A stretch of 64,000 nt of DNA from Paraphysomonas bandaiensis (Eukaryota; Chrysophyceae), in contig CBFFRP010000378.1 in assembly GCA_965644295.1 (NCBI GenBank), positions 372,001-436,000 on the forward strand. Reading direction: 5' to 3'. A program made the translations under genes and the position numbers. Of this stretch, positions 11,764-24,365 are shown in pieces (the first letter of the stretch is position 1; every line of letters begins with the position of its first letter). Below the pieces are notes generated by a model. The model ran no database searches. It saw nothing but the letters and a program-made list of their open reading frames with translations, and was not told the DNA's origin.

Positions 11764-14700
11764 ATGTTTAACAAGAATCAGACTTTGATCTTTGGTGGTT
11801 CAGTCCTTATAGCACTTATTGGTGTTGGATTGTTTTATTGGTTTCGTCCATATAAAACACAGAATAAAACTATAACAAACTCTGATAAAAAAGATAATAT
11901 TAAGGATACATTTGATAAGAAATCTTTAGATGAGAAGGATACAGTTCATACACCGAATGATACACCTGTAGTAAAATCAACAGAGGATAATACAGCCCCT
12001 ACATTGGAAGATGATGATGAGGATGATGATGAAGATGAGGAGAGTAACTCTAATGAAGTGGCATTGAAAACTGCATATGATGATGCTCTTCGTATGGCGA
12101 AAAAACTTCTTAATGGTGGCAAATTCTCTAAAGCTGCGGATAAGTTTACTGAAGCTATTGGTCTCGCTGATCAGATTCCATCAGCCAGTAAAGATATCAT
12201 TACTCTTTACAACAATCGCAGGTAATAATTATTGTTTGTTGTTGTATTATTTTTGTGAACTTATAATGGTGATATGCAGTGCTATGTATGAGAAATGCGG
12301 CGAGCTTGACAGCAGCTTAAATGATATTATGGTTGTATTGACTATGGACGCCAATCACCTGAAAGCGCGTGTTCGTCGTGCAAGAATATATGAAGTCCAG
12401 GTACTCCATCTTGTCTGTCGTACTCTATGAACTATATTACAGTTATGGTTTATTACAGGGGCGTGTCAAAGAGGCTCTTGACGACTATGCTCTGGCCGTT
12501 CTTCTCGAACGTTCCAAAGGACTCCCACCTACTAATATGGAAAAGATTGATGAGCTTGTGAAGCAGCTCGCCACAAGCCAGCTGAATGGTGTAATGGAAA
12601 TGGTTAAAGCCGGAAAAGTTCGGTTAGTACATCCTGTCTGCGTGTTTTCTGCATGATCATATCTATCTAGCGACTCTAATTGTTGTACATGCCGCTCACG
12701 TTTTTATGGTGTCATACAGAGCACTTCCTAGTAAGTCTCATTGTCGTAACTTCATGGACTCTTTTCCTTCTTATCACATATGGAAAATTCAATTCGCACA
12801 GACAGATAGGTATGATACCAGATTTGCTGTTTTGCTCATCTCGTTTATTGGCAAATTGGACTTACATTTCCTTCTGCTGAATATATGAATGTTTGTATTG
12901 TTTAACATTACTTTGTGTAAAAGAGAGGAGCTTGTTGAGGCCGTGACCTCCAAAGGTGGTCCATTTATGGAAGGCGAACAGTGGTCGGACATGACTGCAC
13001 TAGATCACATGACCCTAGAGACCATCCCTGCTAGATTTGAGGTAACGAATCCTACTATCACTGTGTACCTTGTGTGATATGAATGTGTATATCCTGAAGT
13101 ATTTAAACGGATGTTCTTTAGACGGTTTTCACTCTGGCGTGTTTTGACTTGTCTCGCGGCGCGTTCCGTAAAGGATTTGATGAGATTTCTCGAGCATTCC
13201 ACGTTTTGCGCTCAGCGGAGTTTCCATCTGCTAACGAGAAGGAGAAGCAATACCACGAGATGTACACGGAGTTGATGAACACTAGCGAGTCATTCAGAAG
13301 GTATTGATCACTTGCTCGTTTGGAAAATACTATACCGTGATTTATTGTTCTGTATATTCTTTATATATTCTTGTAATATGCTGTGGTTTACAGCATTGCG
13401 GCTTCTTTGGAGGACCTACATGGTACCTCGCTACACCTTCGAGCTGACCTCCAAGGTGCTAAGCAGTGTTACGAGAACTCTCTTGCTATTCGTCCTCTAC
13501 CTCACGGTTTTGAAACTGCTCTCAAGCTAGCCTCTATTTTTGTTGAGATCGGCACGACTGAGGAGGTGCGTGTCATGTGGATGTGCCTGTGGCGTGATGT
13601 TTTTTTCGTAAATATTGTTATTACGACTGTGGCTGATTTTATCGTTAGAGCTCGCGCATGTATGACTCTATCCTCACCTCTATTTCTACTGAGAGTGATG
13701 AGCTTGAGAAACAATCTAAGACAGCATGGTTGTGTATTCACCGTGTCTCGAAGTGGGTTACAAGGTAAGTTATCACCTCATATTTGATAATAATATGCGT
13801 AACTCTGTACGCCATGTGTATTCAGAGACGAGCAAGGAAAGTATCCTGACAACGCTCTGGAAAAGGCAAAAGAGAATGTCGATGAGGCTTTGGCTTTGAC
13901 TGCATTTTATGGTTAGTTTTACACAGAGAATAATTCCCAGCATTTAAAAAGTTTCACAACCATGTATTGCAGAGGACGACAGCTCGAAGGAAAGATCCGC
14001 CGCAGTCAAGAGCTGCCGCTTGCTGGCCTTTGTGAAGAGAGTGCATGTCCTAATCCAGGCAAAGAGCCAGGTGCTGAATAAGTCATATAACTAATAAACC
14101 AGGAGTAATTGTATTAACTCATAATGCTTTGGATAATGCTGTAGATGGGGCAACAACCGGATAATGACGACATTAAGTACGCTAAGGAAGCCGTCGAGGA
14201 AGCGAAGAAACTCTTCCCAGACTACGAAACGGTAACTTGTTGTGTTGTATCATGCTCACTTCGAGTTATTATTACCAATTCATCAATATGTCGTTAACAC
14301 TGTGTTCTATATTAGGCACTTATGTTGGAAGTGGAGTTTATGACGACAGATGGTAACTTTGATGGCGCAGTTGAACAGATTGATCGTGTTATTGCTAAAT
14401 CTGACGGTGATGACGCTATCCCTTATGTCTTCAAAGCCAACACTCTGGCACAGAAGGTTAGTCTGCTGTAAATGCTGCCCAATTGTGGAGTTAACGTGAC
14501 ACCTCTAGGCTATGATGCACTTCTCTATCGCTCAGCAGTACAACAGCCAGAAAGATGTTATGGAAGGTCAAAACATTCTCAAGGTGTGAATACATATTGT
14601 GACTAGTTTGCGCATATTATTACTAACGTGTTATGGCAATATTAGGAAGTAGATGAGCTCTTTGAGAAGGCTATTGAACTAGACGCCAATGGTAAGTATG

Positions 14701-15037
14701 TTGTACAATGTCAAACAGTACTTGTGTAATACTGTTGTTCAATCTTTAGGAATTGAGGCACTCGTGCATAGCGCACAACTAAAGACAATGATGGGAGATA
14801 TGAAGGGGTCGCTTGGGCTGAGCGAACGTGCCCTTCCATTGGTCCGCAGCAGAGACGAGGTAATACGAATACACGTTAATGTCTAATTCCACGATACACG
14901 TGTATTTCTCAAGATTTTGCTGAGCTAATATGAATTGTAATGTGTAGGCATTGGAAGTCCTCAACATTAAAATCATGACGGAGGCCCAGCTTGCTGCTGT
15001 TGAAGAAATTCAGCGTTCTAATGGCGTGACTGCCTAA
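11764..15037 (+). CDS. TOM70: TOM70-type mitochondrial import receptor (TPR), 16 exons
   Basis: Outer-membrane receptor that takes Hsp70/Hsp90-bound precursors to the TOM pore. Exons: 11764-12221, 12280-12400, 12459-12622, 12720-12809, 12924-13041, 13122-13300, 13394-13565, 13649-13764, 13826-13911, 13973-14070, 14145-14231, 14316-14456, 14509-14583, 14646-14691, 14750-14859, 14948-15037; all phases agree, giving about 716 residues. The N-terminus is a short lead, one hydrophobic anchor (LIFGGSVLIALIGVGLFYWF) and a long acidic linker with an Asp/Glu run, the topology of TOM70. TPR helices follow (KKLLNGGKFSKAADKFTEAI, LYNNRSAMYEKCGELDSSL, GRVKEALDDYALAVLLE). The family hallmark RALPSK followed by a Phe/Ser/Phe-Pro stretch is in exon 4. 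Later TPRs include LRADLQGAKQCYENSLAI and DGNFDGAVEQIDRVI. The ATG at 11764 is preferred; the frame upstream lacks ATG. Confidence 0.88.
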
Positions 15038-15791
15038 TCATGCAGTAATTGGTGACACGATGTGATGCCAGAGCTGCGATTTAGTTGAGTATGCGTGATG
15101 GGCGTCAGTATATTCTTTGCACTACAGAGAGCGTGTGTAGTTGCCACGGCTTGTAGTTCTTGTACGATGGGCCTGGCAGTTGGTAATAGAATTATTGAAT
15201 GGTGGATGAGTAATAATAACTTTTGCAATCTAACAATCGATCCGTATCATTTGTTTTTCGAAAATATGAAGATGTCGCTTATCAAACATTAGTACTCTCC
15301 ATTTGAGTAGATGTTTTCTTTTGTGTCGTCTCCTTGAGTACTACCATGCATATCTAGTATTAGAGCTCGGTAGCAAAATAAAATAAATTGTATGCTATTG
15401 TTGGAAAGTCAGAGAACTACTACAACACTAATGATGGTAACCTAGTTTACAATACTATTTTAATATACTATTCCCTAGCCCACTTTACTATAAACTATAA
15501 AGTATGATTAAGAACAGAAGTGCAGTTTTCTAAGTTTAAAACATCTAACGTCGCTAATACCTCAGATTTACTGATTTAGTTACTCAGTGACATAACGGTT
15601 AATATTTATAAATAATAGATCTCTGTAGTGGAGCGACTGCAGTAGTTTCAACGAAACCCAGAAAATATTGTAGATATAGCACATATATCTTATGGTGGGG
15701 GTATATGCGTACTCGCAAAACACAATTTAGGAAAGGTGTAGAGCAGAGTTACCCAGTGTTATGGCCGGGATATTAAGAAGTCAGTCAATTA
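15038..15791. other. Intergenic between convergent genes
   Basis: AT-rich spacer between the 3' ends of the TOM70-like and thioredoxin-like genes. No further gene, repeat unit or RNA is recognised. Confidence 0.5.
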
Positions 15792-16307
15792 TTATATGCC
15801 ATGAAATATTATATATAGCAAACCACATAACACCATCACGACTACTGCTGCAGTGCCTCTAGATATCCTTCTCTTCTTATCATACAAGTGCAGTTCACTG
15901 AAAGGGCTCGTCATAATAGCAGTCCGTCCATCTCTCGTTAATACATTTCCCTTTTCATCTAGTAGCACTAGTGTTGGTATACCCATTACCCATAAAGCTC
16001 TACTAAGTGCAGAGCTTACAGTAGTTTCATCATAACTTAACATCTTCCATGGCATAGTTTTAAAATATTCATATGCTTCAATCGCATTATGATCATTAGA
16101 TATAAAAATAATTTCAAATTTATATCCATTATTTAATATTTCAATGTATTTATTTATTAATAATGGTGTAAAGTATCTACATGGACCACACCAGTGAGCA
16201 GAGAAGTAGATTCCAATGATGTGATGATGTAATGAATCAATTGTATATTGATTTTGATTATTATCAATGATTTTTGATGATTTGAATATGTTTAATATGT
16301 TTGACAT
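15792..16307 (-). CDS. Thioredoxin-like (nucleoredoxin/tryparedoxin type), tail-anchored
   Basis: A single-exon frame of 171 residues. The fold is recognisable from IIGIYFSAHWCGPCRYFTPL (residues about 30-50), with the WCGPC redox centre in the YFSAHWCGPCR form characteristic of nucleoredoxin/tryparedoxin. IFISNDHN, MLSYDE, the cis-Pro segment MGIPTLVLLDEKGNVLTRDG and a C-terminal RGTAAVVVMVLCGLLYIIFHGI follow. That last segment is a single hydrophobic helix with basic residues before it, so a tail-anchored membrane protein with the redox domain in the cytosol is inferred. Both active-site cysteines are present. The first half is strikingly AT-rich in codon use while the C-terminal third is not. 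Confidence 0.87.
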   Translation of the reverse strand: MSNILNIFKSSKIIDNNQNQYTIDSLHHHIIGIYFSAHWCGPCRYFTPLLINKYIEILNNGYKFEIIFISNDHNAIEAYEYFKTMPWKMLSYDETTVSSALSRALWVMGIPTLVLLDEKGNVLTRDGRTAIMTSPFSELHLYDKKRRISRGTAAVVVMVLCGLLYIIFHGI

Positions 16308-16438
16308 GATTATATGGATGTGTAGTGATGGTGTATGTTAAAGTATGGGAGGAGATGTATAGATATGATTATGATGGTGGATGCTGGAGATATACATGTA
16401 CATACTCTTGTTTATGTGGTGGATCTCTGTGTTAGCTA

Positions 16439-16625
16439 TGTACTGCTATAGTGTACCTCTGTACTGCTATAGTGTACCTCTGTACTGCTGTAGTGTACTT
16501 CTGTACTGCTGTAGTGTACCTCTGTACTGCTATAGTGTACTTCTGTACTGCTGTAGTGTACCTCTGTACTGCTGTAGTGTGCTGTGGTGTACCTCTGTAC
16601 TGCTGTAGTGTACCTCTGTACTGCT
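16439..16625. repeat. Minisatellite, 21-bp TGTACTGCTATAGTGTACCTC type
   Basis: About nine tandem copies of a 21-bp unit with C/T variation at two or three positions (TATAG/TGTAG and ACCTC/ACTTC) and one shortened unit near 16577-16588. The spurious frames are Leu-Tyr-Cys-Tyr-Ser-Val repeats. It shares the CTGCTATA core with the 21.3-22.9 kb minisatellite and lies upstream of the MFS gene. Confidence 0.9.
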
Positions 16626-16889
16626 ACAGTCTAGCATGCTTTTTCTTGGAACTCACATAGCAGTACGACATACCAGTGAAGTATGTACTGTGTATAAAAT
16701 TATATATATAGTATATGCAGACACGTACATGTAGAGAGGAACATATATGAGGAACACCATACATAAAGTACTGTAACACTAACACCTAACACCACATAGA
16801 GATCCATCTACTCATATATACATACATAATCTAATCATATCAATTAGATACCAAACATACTAACCTTCTCATAGATTATATATCATATC

Positions 16890-18543
16890 ATGTCAACCTA
16901 TCAATGTATTGGTTATGAACCTACTAATAAACCTACAGGAATATTTACAATTAAATTTATATTAGGTGCTTTATATTTTCTTAATCAACGTCCAGGTATA
17001 TTCATAGCCCCTTATTTATTAGTAAATGGATGGCGTGAAAGTAGAATTGGTATTGTATTATTTATAAGTGGTTTAATAGGATTAGTTGTACAAACTCCTG
17101 CAGGACAATTAACGGATGAAATTAAACGAAAGAGTTTGATTATATGGATAACAAATGCATTAACAACTATTGGATGTTTATGTTTAGTTTATTCATCTAA
17201 TTTTGGTATTATTACAGCAGCAGTATCTGCAACAGTAATTAGTGATGCTTTTTCTTTTCCTGCTCTATATGCATTGACTTTAGGATTGGTTGGTCCCAGT
17301 GGTATTGTTCAACAAGTTCCTCTGAACGAAACATTTACCCATTTCGGAAATGCTTCATTTGCCATTCTATGTGGAATTCTTGTTGCATTTACAGACGGCG
17401 GGATGGCCATATTTTGGATATGTGTTGTTATGCGCGCGGGGAGTTGCTTTGTAATATCTACTATAAACGATCGTGCCATTGACCCCTCTAGAGCTCGTGG
17501 ATTAGAAACGAAATCAGGAGAAATGGCTTCTGAACCAGTCTCTTACACTTCTTTGCTTACAGATTATTATGTGATTGTATTTCTTACTGCCGTGCTGCTC
17601 TTTCATTTTTCCAATGCTGCAATGTTGCCTCTCTTGTCCCAACAACTCTTCCTGGACAATACGGAACGAGGGTTCGAATTTGCTGCATTAGCAGTGATAA
17701 CTGCTCAAATAAGCATGGTTGCTTCAGCTATCTGTGCCGGTATGCTTGTACCAATATTTGGCACTAAACCTTTGTTTCTCACTGCCCTGGCTGCTATCCC
17801 TATCAGGGGGGCGATTATAGTTCTTTTGTTGTCTTATCACCCTGACAATTACATGTTACTGGCGACTCAAATTTTAGATGGGGTTGCTGGGGGTATCTTT
17901 GGAGTGCTACTTGTACTAATTGCAGAGAACTTGGCGAGGTAATTGCTTATGTGATGCTGGTTTGACCCAGAGTTGCTTGTTGCATCCACTTGAGTTCTAT
18001 TCGTTGCTTTTTTTATTGATTGATGATTGTGTGAGGTGGTATAGAGTAAAATCGCAGAATAAACCATGCTACAATTTTATCAATGGCTTTATGTATAGCA
18101 GTAATAGTATTTTTCTTCGCAGGGGAAGTGGACGCTTCGCCTTACTAGTAGGTCTTGGTAAGACAGCTGAAGGGGTTGGTGCTGCTTTCAGTAATCTTGT
18201 TGGTGAAGCCGCTGCCGAGAGTTATGGATATCGCACTGCCTTTGCGATCCTCAGCATCGCTGCAGTGGTCCCGCTTTTATTTTATGGAGCATTGATGCCA
18301 TCTGCGAGATTCACAGATGGGGAAGCCATTGACGATCTCTCCATCTCATTATCAAATAAGAGTACCTTCGGAGGAAGTGAGCATGGGTCAGAGGACAACT
18401 CATGGACGGCGCTTGGAGCAAAGCGAAATGGTAACGAAGGCCTCCTCAGTGGTCGGAATAACAGTACAGATGGTAGTAGAAACAGACAAGGTACAGTGAC
18501 CGCAGTAAAAACTCCACTTCATCGAATGGATATGGAGCTCTAA
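16890..18543 (+). CDS. Major facilitator superfamily transporter, 2 exons
   Basis: Exons 16890-17938 and 18123-18543 join in frame (AR/GSGRF) to about 489 residues. There are about twelve hydrophobic segments in two halves. The loop between helices 2 and 3 carries a degenerate MFS motif, GQLTDEIKRKSLI (compare GxLaDrxGRrxxl). The second half has a matching AGMLVPIFGTKPLF, then DGVAGGIFGVLLVLIAENLAR and GLGKTAEGVGAAFSNLVGE. A hydrophilic Ser/Gly/Asn-rich cytosolic tail of about 80 residues ends the protein. Ions or metabolites carried cannot be deduced. The first ~120 codons are AT-rich with Leu mostly TTA; later codons are mixed. The start ATG at 16890 is the first in the frame, just after a TATATCATATC leader. 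Confidence 0.88.
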
Positions 18544-19320
18544 GAACCACTCTCTGTGAATATTGATGATATTATATGGGCTAATAGTTTCATACGTTTC
18601 AACGACTAATAATTGCGAAGAATTTTGTAGTTTTTTACATTTAACGAGGTATTATACGTATATTTTAGTCAATAAATGTAAATTTTATCAGCAATCGTAG
18701 TGATACACCACATATTGTGCTGTGATAAAAAAGTTACTCGTGAAAGTTTAGTTTCGATATTTACGTTGTCAATGTGCCCTCAATGAAGTGGTAGGAGTCA
18801 AAGGAATTGCGTGATTTGTGCACCATATGAATCCTGGTCTTGATAAAGCATCATGTACTTATCTACTCTTCCTGAGAGAAAGTGGTTGCACCTTGGTGCT
18901 TGCGATGACGCACAAGCAACTTTCGTAGCGTTAAATAGTAGGGTATCAGAGTTAAGCATGATTAGTTAGTTAAATTGTTTCGCTACCTTAGTTCTGACTC
19001 TTACTTGCCTACTATCTACTCTTCAATTTAAAATGAAAAAACTTCGTTATTTAATAACACATCTTCATGACATTGAATTAGTAGTGTTTAATATACCATA
19101 TACCACTGGAGAGTAATTATCTAGTGCATCCTTTCTTATCCTGTAAGAATCGCTGTACTTCCTCCTTCCAGACAAGAAGTGCTATTAGATACTTATAGCA
19201 GCACCACAGTGTATTCACGATAAACAGTTCAGCAATCATATCAAGGTATGAACATATGTACAAACGCTTCAACGTACTTTTAAAAATCAGCTTAAGCTGT
19301 AATCCGCTACTAGCTTAATG
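18544..19320. other. Intergenic between convergent genes
   Basis: No gene is seen. It contains one copy of a dispersed hairpin repeat (18881-18970, listed separately); otherwise it is AT-rich. Confidence 0.5.
18881..18970 (+). repeat. Dispersed repeat with GCACCTTGGTGC palindrome, copy 1
   Basis: About 90 bp that recurs at 44459-44546 in the same orientation. The shared blocks are GCACCTTGGTGCTTGCG, GACGCACAAGCA, GTAGCGTTAAATAGTAGG and GATTAGTTA. The first block is a 12-bp palindrome. A core-only match (AGCACCTTGGTGCTTGCA) is at 25149-25166. Nature unknown: a MITE remnant or a structured RNA are both possible. Confidence 0.75.
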
Positions 19321-20439
19321 TCAGCGATCGACATTGGAGCGCTTTGTTTGTTTCAACTTTTCCAACCGCAGTTGCTGAATTTTTGTTTTTTCATTTTCCA
19401 ACTCCAGTTGAAGCCGAAGTCGACAAATTTTTGTTCTTTCATTTTCCAACTCTAGTTGAAGGCGATGACGCTGTAGATTTGTTCTTTCATTTTCCAAGGC
19501 ATTTGAACTAGATGCAATTAAAGATTGCACAAACGACATTATTGCTTCACCATCCCAATCTTCCTCTTCATCTTCTTCTTCGTCCTCTTCATCATCTTCC
19601 TCGTCCTCTTCATCATCATCTTCTTCTTCTTCCTCTTCATCATCCTCCACTTCTTCTTCCTCTTCATCTTCCTCCACTTCTTCTTCCTCTTCATCTTCCT
19701 CCACTTCATCCTCATCGTCGTTTCGTGCTGTGGAAGAATCACAGCGCCTCCTCTTCTTATTGTTCCCTGCAGTTGTTAGTAATACGAAATAAACGGTTAT
19801 TAGAGCCTTACCTGTAGCAAAATCTGTTTTATGAACTCCAGTAATACGCTGAGGTGTGGTAGCACGGGTCTTATCTGCGGCCACTTTCTTTATCCATTCG
19901 ATGCGAACTTCATTATACATAACAATTACATAATACTAAATGTAAATTACACCAGTACCGGCAGCAATAGACCGCAGTGAAGAACCAACACGTGCATTGA
20001 ATTTATCCTTCTCTATCCGTCTCTGCCTTATTGATTCCTTGGATTTCCCTTCCACAGCACTTTTAATATTGAGGATGTTGAAGAAGTCAACATATTCATT
20101 ATTAGCCATTATGATATTAGGTATATCAACAAGAACACATCTAATTATATTATGCAATGCCGATGGATTTATAGATCGATAGGCGTGCATTGCAACAGGA
20201 TCACCAGAAAGACTCTCTCTCAAGCTGGTTACCAAAGCAACCATTCGATCATACCGACTCTGCTTAACTCCTTCTACATGTTCAGCAGTAGTAGAGCTGC
20301 TAGTACGTTCATCTATACAGAAAGGATTTTCTGATGGTGCAACAGTCTCTAGAAACCTGATGAGTTCTGTTGCAAAGTGAGGACGGAGATAACACGTCAT
20401 TGCAGCTGCTTTGAGAGTTGAAATATGAATAGAAGACAT
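19321..20439 (-). CDS. Unrecognised acidic coiled-coil protein, 3 exons
   Basis: Exons 20439-19953, 19874-19812 and 19766-19321. The introns (78 and 45 nt) have GT-AG borders and matching phases, giving about 331 residues. Residues 1-160 form a predicted helical region with no family I recognise (MSSIHISTLKAAAMTCYLR). Next come a basic patch NKKRRRC, resembling a nuclear signal, then about 60 residues almost wholly Glu/Asp. The C-terminal part is a coiled coil built from three copies of a ~20-residue unit (LENERTNLQRHRLQLE, LENERTKICRLRLQLE, LENEKTKIQQLRLEK). A nuclear, DNA- or chromatin-associated role is a weak inference. The heptad-like repeats and the acidic tract suggest recent expansion. 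It could be part of an unrecognised mobile element. Confidence 0.6.
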
Positions 20440-21053
20440 ATCATTTGAAAGCCCATGAGGTCCCAGGTGTTAATGATGCAACACCTAGTACAAATATGTA
20501 TGTTGTTTAGCATCATATGTAGCAATAGAGTATCTTAAGTGTTGTGGTGTTGGAAGCATATCTATTGAGGTGGTGTCCATAACGGTACTTGCAGCTATAG
20601 ATACTGAAAATCCTACAGATTAAGACTGCGAAAATACTAAAATCACGATTTTAGATAAATATAGGTGGTTTTATTCTAATTTTTTGTCGTTCGTATTACA
20701 TTTTGTCTGCAAAAGTGTAAAAATGATGGATATTATGACATTTTCCATTTTATTGAAAGCTTTTCCAGCAATAGAAGCATACCATACCGTCACATCTCAA
20801 AACAAGAATGTTGAAGTGAGAATGTGTGGAAGGTGGAAGTGGAGTCCTCATCTATCATACCATACATATACAGAGCAGAGTACATATGTATGTATCGTAG
20901 AGTATCTATCGTATCATATAAAAGAAGAATGAAGTCGAGGAAGTGAGAATTGAAGTGAGATGATGGATATGTATGTGCAGTAGATATACATATATATGAG
21001 TATTAGTGTAATCTAACCATCATTATACTGTCTATATATACATATACATAGTC
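20440..21053. other. Intergenic, nothing recognised
   Basis: About 600 bp between divergent genes. It is AT-rich with TATATACATA tracts near 20980-21050, as seen before several start codons in this window. Confidence 0.4.
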
Positions 21054-21334
21054 ATGTTAGAGGATTGGAGTTACTTAACATCCACCCCTGATCAATTTCA
21101 TGATGATGATCTTGATACAGAAAGTTCTGTAAGGTATTGTATGCTAGTTGTTCTATAGTAATGTAATGGATAGTATGCAGATTACATGAGTCCATGTATA
21201 TACCGCAAGATAATGATAATGAAAGCATTATGCATGATATGGAAGAGACTGGTGATGAAACAGATGAATATGCTATAACTAAAGATTGCAAAAAAATCAG
21301 TGTCAATTTCTTAAAATCAGTAATGCATATGTAA
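21054..21334 (+). other. Possible 5' exons of the gene at 23.6 kb
   Basis: An ATG at 21054 opens 26 codons (MLEDWSYLTS, then acidic FHDDDLDTESS) ending at a good GTAAGG donor. A second acidic stretch at about 21190-21318 (PQDNDNESIMHDMEE, TGDETDEYAITKDC) looks coding and ends near a GTAAGTCC donor at 21331. The simplest donor/acceptor pair does not keep frame between the two, so the model is unresolved. If real, the minisatellite that follows would lie in an intron. Confidence 0.35.
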
Positions 21335-21342
21335 GTCCTCCT

Positions 21343-22900
21343 GTACATACACTGCTATACTACTCATACACTGCTATACATACCACTGCTATACATACCA
21401 CTGCTATACTACTCATACACTGCTATACATACCACTGCTATACATACCACTGCTATACATACCACTGCTATACTACTCATACACTGCTATACATACCACT
21501 GCTATACTACTCATACACTGCTATACATACCACTGCTATACATATCACTGCTATACTACTCATACACTGCTATACATACCACTGCTATACTACTCATACA
21601 CTGCTATGCATACCACTGCTATACATACCACTGCTATTCATATCACTGCTGTACTACTCATATACTGCTATACATACCACTGCTGTACTACTCATACACT
21701 GCTATACATACCACTGCTATACATACCACTGCTATTCATATCACTGCTGTACTACTCATATACTGCTATACATACCACTGCTATACATACCACTGCTATA
21801 CTACTCATACACTGCTATACATACCACTGCTATACTACTCATACACTGCTATGCATACCACTGCTATACATACCACTGCTATACATACCACTGCTATACT
21901 ACTCATACACTGCTATACATACCACTGCTATACTACTCATACACTGCTATACATACCACTGCTATACATACCACTGCTATACTACTCATACACTGCTATA
22001 CATACCACTGCTATACTACTCATACACTGCTATGCATACCACTGCTATACATACCACTGCTATTCATATCACTGCTGTACTACTCATATACTGCTATACA
22101 TACCACTGCTGTACTACTCATACACTGCTATACATACCACTGCTATACATACCACTGCTATTCATATCACTGCTGTACTACTCATATACTGCTATACATA
22201 CCACTGCTATACATACCACTGCTATACTACTCATACACTGCTATACATACCACTGCTATACTACTCATACACTGCTATACATACCACTGCTATACATACC
22301 ACTGCTGTACTACTCATACACTGCTATACATACCACTGCTATACATACCACTGCTATTCATACCACTGCTGTACTACTCATATACTGCTATTCATACCAC
22401 TGCTATACTACTCATACACTGCTATACATGTCACTGCTATACATACCACTGCTATTCATATCACTGCTGTACTACTCATATACTGCTAAACATACCACTG
22501 CTATACATGTCACTGCTGTACTACTCATACACTGCTATACTACTCATATACTGCTATACATACCACTGCTATACATGTCACTGCTGTACTACTCATACAC
22601 TGCTATACTACTCATGTACTGCTATACATACCACTGCTATACATGTCACTGCTATACTTACCACTGCTATACTACTCATATTCTGCTATACATGTCACAG
22701 CTATACTTATCACTGCTGTACTACTCATATACTGCTATACATAACACTGCAATACTTATCACAGCTGTACTACTCATATACTGCTATTCATATCACTGCT
22801 GTACTACTCATATACTGCTATGCATATCACTGCTGTACTGCTCATATACTCCTATACATAACACTTCTATGTATAATCACTACTAATTGCTATTCTACTC
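21343..22900. repeat. ~1.6-kb minisatellite of mixed 15- and 19-bp units
   Basis: Built from two related units, CACTGCTATACATAC (15 bp) and CACTGCTATACTACTCATA (19 bp), arranged in irregular order with TATTCATAT and TGTACTACT variants. Higher-order blocks of several hundred bp recur (for example around 21590-21760 and 22010-22190). Units decay beyond about 22600, and ACTACTATAC-like debris continues to about 23480. Frames of up to 553 codons run through it (Tyr-Thr-Ala-Ile-His-Thr type); these are repeat artefacts, not a gene. Confidence 0.93.
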
Positions 22901-23628
22901 ATACCACTACTATACTACTTATATTAGATATATATTACAACTGTTAAGCATACTACTATACATGTATATACTATTGACATGACTAGTAAGCTACTCATTA
23001 ACACTGTACTGCTATACTACATGACTACTAAACAATTCACTATTTGTATAACTACTATGCATATGACTACGGAACACCCAACTACTATACTACTTACATG
23101 ACGACTACTACTATAATATAGACATGAGAAGTGCACAAATGAGTGCTATACCAAAACCTACCATACATAGAGCTAATATTCACATAAATTACTATGTGAA
23201 ACTACTACACATATATCTATTATATTCACATGATTACAACGTTTTACTACTACACACATGACTACTAAACCAGCCAGTATACGTAAAACCACTATACATA
23301 TAACTACTATAGTACCGTTAAATTATTAAACTCTCTACATAACTACTATACATAAGACTCTGTTCTACTCATAAAACCATCAAACTTCTAGACTGGCCAC
23401 TATACTACTCATATATTTACTATTCTTCTTGTAAACTACACTACTTATATAACTACTATGTTACTCATTTAACTACTCATAGACCGCTGAAGGAGGTTGC
23501 ATCGATGCTTCGTATGTCGAATAGTAACTTGAAAAAGATTTGTCGGTATGGAGCATAGTCTGAGTAAATATATAATTGTCATGTAATGTAGACGACTACA
23601 TATATATCATTGGCCTGCTCGTCAGATC

Positions 23629-24365
23629 ATGTCGTTGCAGAAAACTGTAGATGGTTTGGTTAATTCTATTGCAAGTGGAAGTAGTGATGTGGATCTGGCA
23701 AGGTTGGTGATTGCTTCGCCAATATTTATCAGCTGTATGACTTTTTAATTTTTGCTTTATTGAAAGCACTGAGAATCGAATTGCAACTCTCCGTCAAAAT
23801 ATTGTAATACTACGAGAAAATGCTGTCAGAAAACCGGCTTCTACTAGTGCTGAGAAGGAGACGCCCCAGTCTTCGAAAATGACTTGCAGCTCTCTTTCGA
23901 CTTTGCCTGTGCGTGAAATTGAACCTGAGATGAAAACGGGACATAGAAATGAATCGAAAATAGTGAGTTTGGGTACGACAAGTGTGCGAGAGCGAGTGGA
24001 TAGTCAGCCCAAGGAGGGTCATCATGGTTAGTAAGATATCCTATATGAAGCGCCATTGTAATGAGTTTATAGGTACAGAAAGAGAAGAAAAAGCACCATC
24101 TATACGCAACACTTGCTACAGTAAGATGAAAACGGCACCACAAGAAATATACTGTCCGTATACAGTGACCCTCGCTCCTCTTCAGCGACAACCCCTTAGC
24201 CCGAAGCACTATCGTGTTCGTCTCCTGGAACCTGACATCAACCCAGTACCCTTTGGAGGTGAATCTATTGATGTATATCCTCTTGGCGTAAGTCTTCTGC
24301 TCTTACGGCGTCTCAAAACTACATCCACAATTCCTGCTGAGGCGGCACCCAAGCCGTATGTGTAA
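23629..24365 (+). CDS. Unrecognised small protein, 3 exons (maybe more upstream)
   Basis: Exons 23629-23702, 23767-24026 and 24073-24365 join in frame to about 208 residues. The first exon (MSLQKTVDGLVNSIASGSSD) and early second exon (ENRIATLRQNIVILRENA) look like a short coiled coil; then comes a Ser/Thr/Glu-rich linker. The last exon has an ordered-looking IYCPYTVTLAPLQRQPLSPK and HYRVRLLEPDINPVPFGGES, ending in PKPYV. No family is recognised. Good splice sites and an uninterrupted frame support a real gene. Whether 23629 is the true start or an internal Met of a gene beginning near 21054 is open. Confidence 0.6.

Noticed and set aside
16381-16660. Leu-Tyr-Cys-Tyr-Ser-Val repeat peptides
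   Set aside because: Translation of the 21-bp minisatellite; frames overlap and differ only by phase.
19525-19817. Plus-strand Leu/Phe/His-rich frames
   Set aside because: Antisense of the Glu/Asp-rich exon of the minus-strand gene at 19321-20439.
19936-20439. Separate 167-residue gene ending at 19936
   Set aside because: A 78-nt GT-AG intron (19952-19875) joins it in frame to the next exon, so one three-exon gene is the better model.
21286-22947. A 553-codon frame and two other long frames with repeated Tyr-Thr-Ala-Ile-His-Thr
   Set aside because: Purely the minisatellite read through; open in more than one frame and with no unique flanking coding sequence.
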